Below, in pieces: positions 44,036-53,600 of a stretch of DNA of 64,000 bases (its first letter is position 1; each line of letters starts with the position of its first letter). The stretch covers positions 7,564,001-7,628,000 of the forward strand of contig NZ_JAGGMR010000001.1 of NCBI RefSeq assembly GCF_017875645.1, written 5' to 3'. Both the position numbers and the translations under genes were made by a program. The notes under the pieces are model-generated. The model saw only the letters and a list, made by a program, of their open reading frames with translations, ran no database searches and was not told the DNA's origin. Origin of the DNA: Nocardia goodfellowii. Its GTDB lineage: Bacteria > Actinomycetota > Actinomycetes > Mycobacteriales > Mycobacteriaceae.

Positions 44036-44743
44036 ATGAAACAACGGCACGGCCGCCCACACGAGGCCCGGACGCACCGACAACTCCAGCCCGCCGACGT
44101 CCACAATCGTGGGTCGGGGGCTACTCCGCTGCATATCTTGTCCGACCACCATCCGGGCGCCGCTCATCGCGCCGGTGAGGTACATCACGGCCATCACCTC
44201 ACCGCTGTTTCCACCGAGGCCGTCAACTGGTTGAAGCGCCCGGTGCTGCTGCTGAACGCCACCTACGAGCCGCTCACCGCTCTGTCCGCCCGTCGCGCGG
44301 TCGTCCTGCTCATCTGCGACAAAGCCGATCCCGTGCATCACAGCGTCGAAGGCCCGGTCGTGCATTCCGCGGAATCCTCGATCCCGGTGCCCTCGGTCAT
44401 CCGCCTGCGCAACTACGTGCACGTCCCCTATCGCGCCCGCGTACCGATGACCAGGGCAGCGCTCATGCATCGCGACCGGTACCGCTGCGGGTACTGCGGC
44501 GCGAAGGCCGAGACCATCGATCACGTCATCCCGCGCAGCCGCGGCGGCGAGCATTCGTGGGAGAACTGCGTCGCCAGCTGCGCACCCTGCAATCACCGCA
44601 AGGCCGACAAAATGCTGAGCGAACTCGGCTGGACCCTGCGTCACCCGCTGGTCTCGCCGAAGGGACCGCACTGGCGATTGCTGTCGACCTCCACCGAGCT
44701 GGATCCGGTGTGGTTGCAGTACCTCGGTGAAGGCGCCGCCTAG
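44036..44743 (+). CDS. HNH endonuclease-domain protein
   Basis: The 235-residue protein has an N-terminal His-rich, poorly ordered part and a well-formed module from about residue 65: RPVLLLNATYEPLTALSARRAVVLL, then an HNH domain with RDRYRCGYCG, TIDHVIPRSRGGEHSWENCVASCAPCNHRKAD (His/Asn/Cys ligands present). This type is universal in Actinobacteria (Rv2469c-like) and its target is unknown. The exact start is uncertain because ATG 44036 has only a weak ribosome site. Its stop overlaps the convergent regulator gene by four bases. Confidence 0.85.
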   Translation: MKQRHGRPHEARTHRQLQPADVHNRGSGATPLHILSDHHPGAAHRAGEVHHGHHLTAVSTEAVNWLKRPVLLLNATYEPLTALSARRAVVLLICDKADPVHHSVEGPVVHSAESSIPVPSVIRLRNYVHVPYRARVPMTRAALMHRDRYRCGYCGAKAETIDHVIPRSRGGEHSWENCVASCAPCNHRKADKMLSELGWTLRHPLVSPKGPHWRLLSTSTELDPVWLQYLGEGAA

Positions 44744-45312
44744 GACGCGTATTCGTTGACCAGCGTCGCCCAGGTGCCCGCCTCGAGGGCTTCGAAGACG
44801 TGCGGGGCGTCGCCCGGGTAGCAGATGTAGTCACCGGGGCCGAGTTCCACCGGCGCGTCCACCGGCCCGACCAGTGCGCGGCCGCTGGCGAGCAGCACAT
44901 GCTCGGTGCAGCCGGGCATATGCGGGTCCGAGACGCGGGCGTGGCCGGGCTCGGCGGTGATCCGGAACAGATCGCGCCGGCTGTTCGGCGGGCTCACCGC
45001 GAGCAGGGTCGCGCTGTAGTCGGAGTGCTCGGCCGCCAGGCGCGGGCCCTCCCCCGCGCGGATGACGTGCACGTTGGGCCGGGGCGGGTCGAGCAGGCGG
45101 GAGAACGGCATGTTCAGCGCCACGCACAGCGCCCAGAGCGTTTCGATGCTCGGATTGCCGCTGCCCGATTCCAGTTGGGAGAGTGTGGATTTCGCGATGC
45201 CCGCGCGGTTCGCCACCTCGGTGAGCGAGAGCCCGGCGCGGGCGCGCTCGCGCCGCAGCGACTCGGCGATCACCGCCTGTGGTGACGCCGTCATCGGTTC
45301 GTCCTGCACCAT
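44740..45312 (-). CDS. XRE-family regulator with C-terminal cupin domain
   Basis: The 190-residue protein has a helix-turn-helix (LSLTEVANRAGIAKSTLSQLESGSGNPSIETLWALCVALN) and a cupin ligand-binding half (GCTEHVLLASGRALVGPVDAPVELGPGDYICYPGDAPHVFEAL). It is divergent from azlCD, so it probably controls branched-chain amino acid (or azaleucine) export. The ATG at 45312 has GGGAG five bases upstream; a second ATG at 45294 is possible. Confidence 0.9.
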   Translation of the reverse strand: MVQDEPMTASPQAVIAESLRRERARAGLSLTEVANRAGIAKSTLSQLESGSGNPSIETLWALCVALNMPFSRLLDPPRPNVHVIRAGEGPRLAAEHSDYSATLLAVSPPNSRRDLFRITAEPGHARVSDPHMPGCTEHVLLASGRALVGPVDAPVELGPGDYICYPGDAPHVFEALEAGTWATLVNEYAS

Positions 45313-45481
45313 CCCAGCTCCCGTTCCCGTCGGAACGCTGAGTTTACCCACGCCGTCGGCGGCGCCAGTTCCGCCGATCGCGCATCACCGGGCCGCGTGA
45401 AACGCCCGGGATCGCGGCGTCGCGTCAGGCGCGCGGTAACCGTGTTGACGAACGCGGGGTCCAGCGTTCACCATAAACAAC

Positions 45482-46294
45482 ATGCGTTCGATATGGCGAA
45501 CACTCGGCCGGGATACCGCCTCCGGCGTCGCGGCCGTCCTGCTGGCGGTCTGGGTCATCGGATTGTCCTACGGCGCCACCGCCGTCAGCTCGGGCTTCCC
45601 GATCTGGCTACCCGTGGTGCTGAGCTTCGCCGTGCTCGCGGGCGGCGCGGAGTTCCTGTTCATCGGCATCATCGCCGGTGGTGGCAGTCCGATCGCGGCC
45701 GTGCTGGCCGGGCTGGTTGTCAACGCCCGGCACCTGCCGTACGGACTGTCCGTGCCCGATGACGTGGTGGGCAAGGGCTGGCGGCGGGCGCTCGGCGTGC
45801 ACGTGATGAACGACGAGTCCGTCGCGATGGCGCTGGCGGAGTCGGATACGGCGCGCAAGCGGGTCGTGTACTGGGTCTGCGGGCTCGGTGTACTGCTGGC
45901 CTGGCCGGGCGGTGCGGTGCTGGGCGCGTTGATCGGCTCCGTCGTGCCGGACACGTCCGCGCTCGGGCTCGACGCGGTCTTCCCCGCGGTGCTGCTGGCA
46001 CTGGTGGTGCCCGCGCTACGGGACCGGACGACGCTGGGGTCGGTCTGCGTGGGCGTCGTGGTGGCCATGCTGAGCTCACCGTTCCTGCCTGCGGGAATGC
46101 CTGTGCTGGTGGCGCTTTCGGGTGTGCTGTGGGCGGCGTTCCGCACCCGGGGTGAGGCGGATGGCCCGGTCGGCAGCGAGGATCGAGCCCCAATGACGGA
46201 CGTGTCCGCAGCGGCAGACGAGATCGGCACCATCGAGCACGGCAGCTGGGATCTCACGAAAGAACGCGCACAACTGTCAGGAGCACCCAGATGA
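45482..46294 (+). CDS. azlC: AzlC-family branched-chain amino acid permease subunit
   Basis: AzlC is the large membrane subunit of the AzlCD exporter (LIV-E type). The 270-residue protein has the family N-terminal layout (VIGLSYGATAVSSGFPIWLPVVLSFAVLAGGAEFLFIGIIAGGGS, NARHLPYGLSV) and several membrane helices. The last 50 residues form an acidic hydrophilic tail. Its stop overlaps the azlD start by four bases (ATGA). The divergent XRE-cupin gene is the likely regulator. Confidence 0.93.
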   Translation: MRSIWRTLGRDTASGVAAVLLAVWVIGLSYGATAVSSGFPIWLPVVLSFAVLAGGAEFLFIGIIAGGGSPIAAVLAGLVVNARHLPYGLSVPDDVVGKGWRRALGVHVMNDESVAMALAESDTARKRVVYWVCGLGVLLAWPGGAVLGALIGSVVPDTSALGLDAVFPAVLLALVVPALRDRTTLGSVCVGVVVAMLSSPFLPAGMPVLVALSGVLWAAFRTRGEADGPVGSEDRAPMTDVSAAADEIGTIEHGSWDLTKERAQLSGAPR

Positions 46295-46602
46295 TGCTGG
46301 CCGCTGGAATCATCGCGCTCGCCGTCGGCACCTACGCCTTCCGCTGGGCCGGTCCCGCTCTACGCAGCCGGATCCAATTCCCCGACCGCGCGAAGCGACT
46401 TCTCGAAGTCGGCGCGACGGTCCTGCTCGCGGCACTCGTCGCCGTCGAGACCCTTCCCTTCACCGAGGATCACGTCAGCGCCGCACTGCCCGCAGGTGTT
46501 CTGGTCGCCGGAGTACTGGCTTGGCGGCGTTTCCCGTTGCTGCTGGTGATCCTCGCCGCGGCCGCCACCACCGCGGGTCTGCGCGCCCTCGGCGTCGCCT
46601 GA
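46291..46602 (+). CDS. azlD: AzlD-family small permease subunit
   Basis: The 103-residue partner of AzlC has four predicted membrane helices, with TYAFRWAGPALRSRIQFPDRAKRLLEVGATVLLAALVAVE as the family mark. Translation is coupled to azlC. A hairpin follows the stop. Confidence 0.92.
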   Translation: MMLAAGIIALAVGTYAFRWAGPALRSRIQFPDRAKRLLEVGATVLLAALVAVETLPFTEDHVSAALPAGVLVAGVLAWRRFPLLLVILAAAATTAGLRALGVA

Positions 46603-46603
46603 G

Positions 46604-46620
46604 AACCGGCCCCGCCGGTT
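46604..46620. terminator. Hairpin between azlD and a convergent gene
   Basis: AACCGGC (46604-46610) and GCCGGTT (46614-46620) pair perfectly across three bases. It fills the 20-base gap between two convergent stop codons. Confidence 0.5.
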
Positions 46621-46622
46621 GG

Positions 46623-47288
46623 TCAGTTCGGGAAGAGCGGGATAGCTCCGGCGCGGCGGCGGGCGACCGAGCCGTAGCGGGCGTCGATGCGCAGCCAGGT
46701 GGGTGTGGCGCGGACGCGGACGATCTCGGTGGGCTGGATGCGGCGGGATTCCGCCTTCTCGCCGGAGTGCGGGATGAAATCCATTGCGGTGAGGGCGAAG
46801 ACGACGCGCATCGGGACTTCGACCTCCAGGCCGGGGGCCGAGACCGTGAGCACCGTCTGGTCGAGTAGCGCGGCGGGCGGGCCGTGCGCGCTGCCATGTT
46901 CCTTCGCCAGTTCCGCGCCGCGTTCGGCGAGTTCGACGAGGGTGCGGGCGGGAACGTCGTCGACGTGAGCGAAGCCGTCGGACGGCGGGAGGGCGCCGCG
47001 CCAGGCCGAATCCATCGAGTAGCCGAGGTCGATCGCACTACCGGAGGGAAGGCCCGCCAGCACCAGGTCCGCGCCGACGGTGACATCGTCGACACCGAGT
47101 TCGGCGACCACCGTGCGCACCGCGAGCGTCTCGAAACCGGTAGCGACCCAAGCGGATACGAGTGTGGCGTCGCGGCGGCGCAGCCGGACCACGGCGGCCT
47201 GGTCCAGCCGGACCGCTCGGCCCAGGAAGGTGGCCAGGTTCTCCCGTTCGGCCGGATCGGACACGTACAGCACCCGTTGCTCTGCCAT
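46623..47288 (-). CDS. Conserved hypothetical protein (Rv2474c-like position)
   Basis: The 221-residue soluble protein begins AEQRVLYVSDPAERENLATFLGRAVRLDQAAVVRLRRR and has alternating strands and helices. A C-terminal part (TEIVRVRATPTWLRIDARYGSVARRRAGAIPLFP) looks like a small beta barrel. No catalytic motif is recognised. Homologues sit upstream of the same thioesterase in mycobacteria, judged by gene order. ATG 47288 is preferred over the GTG one codon earlier. Confidence 0.75.
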   Translation of the reverse strand: MAEQRVLYVSDPAERENLATFLGRAVRLDQAAVVRLRRRDATLVSAWVATGFETLAVRTVVAELGVDDVTVGADLVLAGLPSGSAIDLGYSMDSAWRGALPPSDGFAHVDDVPARTLVELAERGAELAKEHGSAHGPPAALLDQTVLTVSAPGLEVEVPMRVVFALTAMDFIPHSGEKAESRRIQPTEIVRVRATPTWLRIDARYGSVARRRAGAIPLFPN

Positions 47289-47366
47289 CACCGCAGCCCT
47301 GCCCTCACGAAAGCCCTACCCTCACAACAACTCTGCCGTACTCGACCAAATCCCGGCGGGTATCGG

Positions 47367-47831
47367 CTACTTCCACTCGCTCAGGTACTCGCGTTCGCCC
47401 TCGGTGAGCCGGCGCAGCCGCTGGGTCTGGATATCGAAGGCCGCCAGCTGGGTGGAAGCGGTCACCGCGGGCGGCGAATCCGGGGCCGCACCCGCGGCCC
47501 GCACCTCGTAGCCGACGGTGAAATCGACGGCGCGCAGCTGTTCGATCCACATGGCGACATCGAGCGGAGTGTCCTCGTGCCGCAACTGACCGCGGTAGCG
47601 CACGTGCAGGTCGGCCAGCACACACCCCTCCCGCAGCGCGACGGTCGGGCGCCCGTCGTCGAACAGCCACGGAATCCGCGCCTCCTCCAGCAAGGTCACC
47701 ATGCGGGCGTGGTTGACGTGCTGGAACGCGTCCATATCCGACCAGCGAACCTCTACCTTGGCGTGGAAGCGCTTGGGTAGCAATAGTGTCGCGCCGGGCT
47801 GACGCCCGTTCCCGTTCACCGAACTCGTCAA
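47367..47831 (-). CDS. Acyl-CoA thioesterase (hot-dog fold, 4-HBT type)
   Basis: The 154-residue protein has the hot-dog signature VRWSDMDAFQHVNHARMVTLLEEARIPWL, with the Asp in DMDAFQHVNH as catalytic candidate, and AFDIQTQRLRRLT at the end. Such enzymes hydrolyse acyl-CoA. The start is a TTG at 47831: GGAGG lies seven bases before it, and no nearer ATG or GTG has a ribosome site. It corresponds to Rv2475c in order. Confidence 0.9.
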   Translation of the reverse strand: MTSSVNGNGRQPGATLLLPKRFHAKVEVRWSDMDAFQHVNHARMVTLLEEARIPWLFDDGRPTVALREGCVLADLHVRYRGQLRHEDTPLDVAMWIEQLRAVDFTVGYEVRAAGAAPDSPPAVTASTQLAAFDIQTQRLRRLTEGEREYLSEWK

Positions 47832-48031
47832 CGTGGTACCTCCGATTGGTTGCCCGCCGCACTCGCCCTGCCACGCTGCCCTGGGCGATCCGGCGAGATC
47901 GTTGGACTTCGAACATTCCGACTCCGCGGCCCCGGAAATTCCGGGCCGGAGAGCGATCTCGGCACCCAGTATGGCAATGTCCACCGCCGCCGCCGGACAG
48001 GGGCGGTGGGACGGCGCGCCTGCCCCGGTGT

Positions 48032-48919
48032 TCAGGGCCTGGGCCAAGTGGATTCGAGGAAGTGGTGAAAGCGGGCCGCGGGCGGCGCGAGCGGATGGTC
48101 GGTACGCCAGGTGAGACCGATGATGCGCCGGGCGGCGGGCGTCGTCAAGGGCAGACCGATGGTGCCCGACGCGCCGGCGAATTGTTCGGGTAGGACGGCG
48201 ACGCCGAGACCGGCGGCCACCAGGCCCTCGATCGTGGCGAGGTCGGCGCTTTCGAAGGAGATCTTCGGCAGGAAGCCGGCCTCGGCGAACAGGCCGTCGA
48301 GCAGCGAACGGTAGCCGAAGCCGACCGGTGTCGTGACGAATTCGTCGTCCGACAGGTCGGCCAGGGCGACCCGTTTGCGTTCGCGCAGGCGATGCGCCGG
48401 AGGGACGACGAGCACCAGTCGTTCGCGCTGCAGTGGGAGCCAGCCGAAGCTGCCCGGTTCCTGCCAGGAGGTGACAGCCAGTTCGACGGCCCCGGACTGC
48501 AAGTCGTTGCGGATGTGGTGGTGTGGTTCCTGACTGAGCAGGACACGGACGCCGGGTGCGTGCTGGTGGAAGCCGCGCAGGAGTTGGGGAACCAGCGAGG
48601 TGGCCATGGAATCGAGAAAGGCCAGGCGAACGACGCCGCTGTCGGGGTTCAGGCGGGCGGCCAGCTGCACGGTCAGCTGGTCGTAGCGGCCGATCAGGTC
48701 TCGGGCGGCGGCGACTACCAGTTCACCGTCCGGGTTCAGGTGGACGCCGGTCGGCACCCGCTCGAACAGGCGGGTGCCGAGTTCGGCTTCGATACGGGCC
48801 AGCGCGCGGGACAGGGTGGGCTGACTGACGCCGAGGATCGCGGCGGTGTCGGTCATGTGCTGGTGGTCGGCGAGAGCCACCAGCCAATCCAGGTCGCGCA
48901 ACAGCACACAGCGCATCAT
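48032..48919 (-). CDS. LysR-family transcriptional regulator
   Basis: The 295-residue protein has a LysR helix-turn-helix (DLDWLVALADHQHMTDTAAILGVSQPTLSRALARIEAELGTRLFERV) and the effector domain with FVTTPVGFGYRSLLDGLF and GLGVAVLPEQFAG. It is divergent from an MFS transporter gene with 70 bases between the starts. A CATACGT/ACGTATG dyad (48917-48923 and 48958-48964) lies in that gap and could be part of its site. It probably activates the transporter. Confidence 0.92.
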   Translation of the reverse strand: MMRCVLLRDLDWLVALADHQHMTDTAAILGVSQPTLSRALARIEAELGTRLFERVPTGVHLNPDGELVVAAARDLIGRYDQLTVQLAARLNPDSGVVRLAFLDSMATSLVPQLLRGFHQHAPGVRVLLSQEPHHHIRNDLQSGAVELAVTSWQEPGSFGWLPLQRERLVLVVPPAHRLRERKRVALADLSDDEFVTTPVGFGYRSLLDGLFAEAGFLPKISFESADLATIEGLVAAGLGVAVLPEQFAGASGTIGLPLTTPAARRIIGLTWRTDHPLAPPAARFHHFLESTWPRP

Positions 48920-48989
48920 ACGTTCGACGCATCGAGATCTTGCGATCCTGACATTGGACGTATGGGATCGGGCGGCTCAGGATCGTCGA

Positions 48990-50246
48990 GTGACCACAGT
49001 CGTCGAACCCGAGAATCAGCAGCTCGACATGGGATACCTGCCCGGCAGCCCGGGGTATCGCCGGGTGCTGGTGGCGCTGTTCGCCGCGGGGATGGCGACC
49101 TTCGTGCTGCTGTACGACACTCAGGCGCTGCTGCCGGAGTTCGTGACGGCGTTCGGCATCTCCCCCGGCGAGAGCACGCTCGTCATGTCGGTGACCACCG
49201 CCGCACTCGCCCTGGCGCTGCTGGTCTTCGGGCCGCTGTCCGAGGCGGTCGGGCGCACTCGGCTCATCCACTTCTCGCTGATCTCCTCGGCCGTACTCGC
49301 GCTGGCGTGCGCGTTCGCGCCGAACTGGCACGCGCTGTTGGCGCTGCGGCTGCTGGGCGGAATCGCACTGGCCGGGCTGCCCGCCGTGGCCACGGCATAT
49401 CTGCGCGAGGAACTGCACCCGTCGACGCACGGTCGCGCGGCGGGCCTCTATATCGGCGGAACGGCGCTCGGTGGCATGGCGGGGCGACTCGTGACCGCAC
49501 CGATCGCCGAGGCGGCGGGGTGGCGGTGGGCGCTGGTGGCCGCCGCCGGTGTCGCACTGACGTGCGCGGTGATCGTCGCGCTCATCCTGCCCGCCTCCCG
49601 GCATTTCGTGGCGCGTCCGGCCCGGCCCGAAAACATACTGGCGATGGCGCGCGGTGCGCTGTCGGATCGGGCACTGCTCGCGCTGTACGTGATCGGCGCC
49701 TGTTCGGTGGGCGCCTTGGTCGCGGCGTTCAACGCGCTCGGATTCCGGCTCACCAGTTCGCCTTTCCTGCTCGGAGTCGGTGTCGTGAGTCTGGTCTATC
49801 TGGTGTACCCGCTGGGCTCGATCGGCTCCATGGTGTCCGGTCGCCTCGCCGACCGCCTGGGCCGTCGCGCGATCATGCCGATCGGTAGTGCGCTGGCGCT
49901 CGTCGGCGTGGGCCTGACACTGTCGGATCGGCTGCCGATCGTGGTCGCGGGGGTCGCCGCGCTCACCGTCGGCTTTTTCATCACGCACGGATTGGCCAGC
50001 GGCTGGGTGGCGGCTCGCGCGCATGCCGGCGGGGCCAGTACGAGCCAAGCCGCCTCGTTCTACCTGTTCGCGTACTACGTCGGCGCGTCGGTGTTCGGCA
50101 GCCTCGGCGCGCACGCCTGGACCAGCGCGGACTGGCACGGCGTAGCGGCGCTGACGGCAGCGTTGATAGCCGTAGCGGGCATCCTCGCACTCGCACTGCG
50201 CCGCATACCCGTGCTGACCCCGGCACAATTCCCGGACCCGAGTTGA
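48990..50246 (+). CDS. MFS transporter (drug/proton antiporter type)
   Basis: The 418-residue protein has twelve predicted membrane segments, with the loop 2-3 motif FGPLSEAVGRTRLI and the second-half counterpart GRLADRLGRRAIM. The pattern AALALALLVFGPLSE is typical of the AraJ/YnfM exporter branch. The GTG at 48990 is used; an in-frame ATG at 49029 (MGYLPGS) is an alternative. The substrate is unknown; the divergent LysR probably senses it. Confidence 0.92.
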   Translation: MTTVVEPENQQLDMGYLPGSPGYRRVLVALFAAGMATFVLLYDTQALLPEFVTAFGISPGESTLVMSVTTAALALALLVFGPLSEAVGRTRLIHFSLISSAVLALACAFAPNWHALLALRLLGGIALAGLPAVATAYLREELHPSTHGRAAGLYIGGTALGGMAGRLVTAPIAEAAGWRWALVAAAGVALTCAVIVALILPASRHFVARPARPENILAMARGALSDRALLALYVIGACSVGALVAAFNALGFRLTSSPFLLGVGVVSLVYLVYPLGSIGSMVSGRLADRLGRRAIMPIGSALALVGVGLTLSDRLPIVVAGVAALTVGFFITHGLASGWVAARAHAGGASTSQAASFYLFAYYVGASVFGSLGAHAWTSADWHGVAALTAALIAVAGILALALRRIPVLTPAQFPDPS

Positions 50247-50334
50247 AACCGTTGCCGGACAACCGTATCCAGAGATCAATCGGAGTCATACACTGGCGGA
50301 GCGGTTTTCGCGCAGGGTTCGAGAAAGGCTCCCC

Positions 50335-50604
50335 ATGCGGATTTTCGGGATGCTGTTGTTCGCCATTCTTATCGGGCCGCTCGTCGGCGCCTTGGCCAGG
50401 CTGATTCTGCCTGGGAAGCAAGATATTTCGTTCTTCAAGACCTGGGGGCTCGGCACGCTCGGCGCCTTCGTCGGCGGGATCGTGGCGTTGATCCTCGGTC
50501 TCGATTCCACCAGCGGCATCGACTGGGCGCAGTGGATCCTCCAGATCATTTGCGCCGCAGTGCTGATCGCCGCCGCCAGCCGCTCCAGCCTCGTGCGACG
50601 GTAG
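50335..50604 (+). CDS. GlsB/YeaQ/YmgE-family membrane protein
   Basis: The 89-residue protein has three membrane helices with the family pattern IGPLVGALARLILPGK and WGLGTLGAFVGGIVALILG. Members are small stress-related membrane proteins of unknown action. AAAGG precedes the ATG. A strong hairpin follows. Confidence 0.88.
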   Translation: MRIFGMLLFAILIGPLVGALARLILPGKQDISFFKTWGLGTLGAFVGGIVALILGLDSTSGIDWAQWILQIICAAVLIAAASRSSLVRR

Positions 50605-50627
50605 CGCCGCGGTAGGACTCGCCCCGG

Positions 50628-50656
50628 TGGGCGCCGGCATGTCGTGCCGGCGCCCA
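50628..50656. terminator. Bidirectional terminator between the GlsB-like and gdh genes
   Basis: A perfect 12-bp stem (50628-50639 with 50645-50656) and 5-base loop lie between two convergent genes, 24 and 13 bases from their stops. Confidence 0.78.
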
Positions 50657-50668
50657 TCGACGGTCAGT

Positions 50669-53600
50669 TCAGCGCGGGACCTCCGATTGGGCCCCGACTC
50701 CGCTGACCATGCTGCGGACCTGTCGCGCCGCCACCGAGAGCGTGGCGAGGTCGTGGGTGCCGGATTCGAACAGCTCGGCAAGCGCGGCGCGGGCGCGGCC
50801 CAACCGCGACTGGTTCTTGGATTCCCAGTAGGCGATCTTCTCGTCGGCGGTCTCCTCCGGGTCTCCGGCGGAGAGCACGTCCAGGGTCAGCGAACGCAGC
50901 GAACCGTACATATCGTCGCGGAGCGCCAGACGGGCGAGAGCATGCCAGCGGTCGCCGCGCTCGAGATGACTGACGGCCTGCAGCAGCCAGTCGATCTTCA
51001 GGTGCTCGTTGAGCGCGTAATACAGCGAACCGACCTCGTCGCCGCTGCGGTCGGTGATGTCGGCGATATCGAGGACATCGAGCAGCGGGAACAGGTTGAG
51101 CAGCCCGTAGACCTCGGTGGTGAGGTCGGCGGGCGCGCCGCGCTTGACGAGCTCAGCCGACTGGTCGTTGAGCATGGCGACGTGGTGTCCACGCAGCCAG
51201 CCCTGCACCTTCGGCGCGAGTTCGCGAACACCGCGGCTGTAGCGGTTGATCTCGGCGCCGACAGCGATGGGTTGCGGACGGTTGCTCAACAGCCAGCGTG
51301 AAGCCCGGTCGAGGGTCTTCTTGGTTTCCAGTTCGAGTTCGTCGCGAACGCCGATGGAGGTGTCGGCCTCGCGGATCCGCGCCCACATCGCGTGCAGGTC
51401 GAAGATCTCGCTCGCGGCGGCGAAAGCGCGCACGGAATCGGTCGCGCTGGCACCCGTTTCCTCGTTGAGCCGGTGCGCGTAGGTGATGCCGCCGTAGTCG
51501 ACCACCTCGTTGACGATCATGGTGGTGAGAATTTCCCGGCGCAGCGGATGCTTCTTGATGGCGGCGCCGAAACGCACGCGCAGCGGCTCCGGGAAATAGT
51601 CGGGCAGCCGGGTGGCGAAGTACTGCATGTCCGGCAGATCCGAGTCGAGCAGGTCTGCTTTCAGCGAAAGCTTCACGTGCGCCATCAGATTCGCGAGCTC
51701 CGGGGAGGCGAGCCCGGAACCTTCCTCGAGGCGGCGCTTCATCTCCGCCTCGCTGGGCAGCGCCTCCAGTTCGCGATCCAAGCCGCGCCGCTCTTCCAGA
51801 TCATCGATCAGCCGCATGTGCACGTTCAGCATGCGCGCCGCGTTGAAACGCGAGATGCCCATCAGGAAGTTCTGCGAGACGTTGTCCTGCAACACCATCC
51901 GGGCGACATCGTCGGTCATGGAGGCGAGCAGCGGGTTGCGCTCGGGTTCGGGCAACAGACCACCGCTGACGACGCTGTCCAGCAGCACCTTGATATTGAC
52001 CTCGTGGTCGGAGCAATCCACACCGGCCGAGTTGTCCAGGGCATCGGTGTTCATCTTGCCGCCGCCCCGGCAGAACTCGATGCGGCCCAGGGCGGTGGCG
52101 CCGAGGTTGCCGCCTTCACCGATCACCTTGACGCGCAACTGGTTTCCATTGACGCGCACCGGATCATTGGACTTGTCACCGACGTCGGCGTTGGACTCGG
52201 TGCTCGCCTTGATATAGGTGCCGATACCGCCGTTCCAGAGCAACCCGACCGGAGCGAGCAGGATCGCGCGCACCAGATCCGGCGGCGACAACGAGACCAC
52301 ATCGTCACTGAGCCCCAAGGCCTTGCGTGCCTGCGGGCTGATCGGCACCGCCTTCACGGTGCGGTCCCACACCCCGCCGCCCGCGCTGATCAGCGAGGTG
52401 TCGTAATCGGCCCACGAGGAACGCGGCAACTCGAACATGCGCTGCCGTTCGGCATAGGAGGTGGCCGCGTCCGGGTTCGGATCGAGGAAGATGTGCCGAT
52501 GGTCGAACGCGGCGACCAAGCGAATGTGCTCGGACAGCAGCATGCCGTTACCGAACACGTCACCGCTCATATCGCCGATGCCGACCACGGTGAAATCCTG
52601 GGTCTGCGTGTCGATGTCCATTTCGCGGAAGTGCCGCTTCACGCTCTCCCACGCGCCCTTGGCGGTAATGCCCATCGCCTTGTGGTCGTAGCCCGCGGAA
52701 CCGCCGGAGGCGAAGGCGTCACCGAGCCAGAAGCCGTAGCGCTGCGCCACATCGTTCGCGATATCGGAGAAGGTCGCGGTGCCCTTGTCGGCGGCGACCA
52801 CCAGATAGGTGTCGTCGCCGTCACGGCGGATCACCCGCGCGGGCGGGCGCACCTCGCCGGTGGCACGGTCGACGTTGTCGGTGATGTCGAGCAGACCGGA
52901 GATGAAAGTCCGATAGCAGGCCACGCCTTCCGCGCCCAGCGCCTGCCGATCCACGCCCGGATCGCCGGTGGCGGCGGGCGGCTGCTTCACCACGAAACCG
53001 CCCTTGGCGCCCACCGGCACGATGACCGCGTTCTTCACCGCCTGCGCCTTCACCAAGCCCAGGATCTCGGTGCGGAAATCCTCCAGCCGATCGGACCAGC
53101 GCAACCCGCCGCGCGCCACCGGACCGAACCGCAGGTGCACGCCCTCCACCCGCGGCGAATACACGAAGATCTCGAATTGCGGTTTGGGCTTGGGCAATTC
53201 GACGATCAGCTGCGGCTCGACCTTGATCGAGAGGAAATCGCGCGGGTTGCCTTCGATATCGGTGACGTAGTAGTTGGTGCGCAGGGTGGCCTTGATCAGA
53301 CCCAGGATGGCGCGCAGGATGCGGTCGGCGTCGAGGCTGACCACGTCATCGATGCGGCCGCGCAATTGGGCCTCCAGCTTCTGCGCGTCGTCCTCGTCCA
53401 CGGTGTCGGGATCGAACCGGGCCGCGAACAGGTCGACGAACAACCGCGCCACATCCGGGTAGGTGAGCAGGACGCGGCAGATATTGGCCTGGCTGTACGG
53501 GAAACCGGCCTGCTGCAGGTATTTCGCGTAGGTACGCAGAATCGACACCGCGCGCCACGGGAGCCGGGCCCGCAGCACCAGTTCGTTCAGGCCGTCGGCC

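Noticed and set aside
48723..50279. A 518-codon minus-strand frame over the MFS gene
   Set aside because: It is Arg/Gln/His-rich antisense of a transporter with clear membrane segments.
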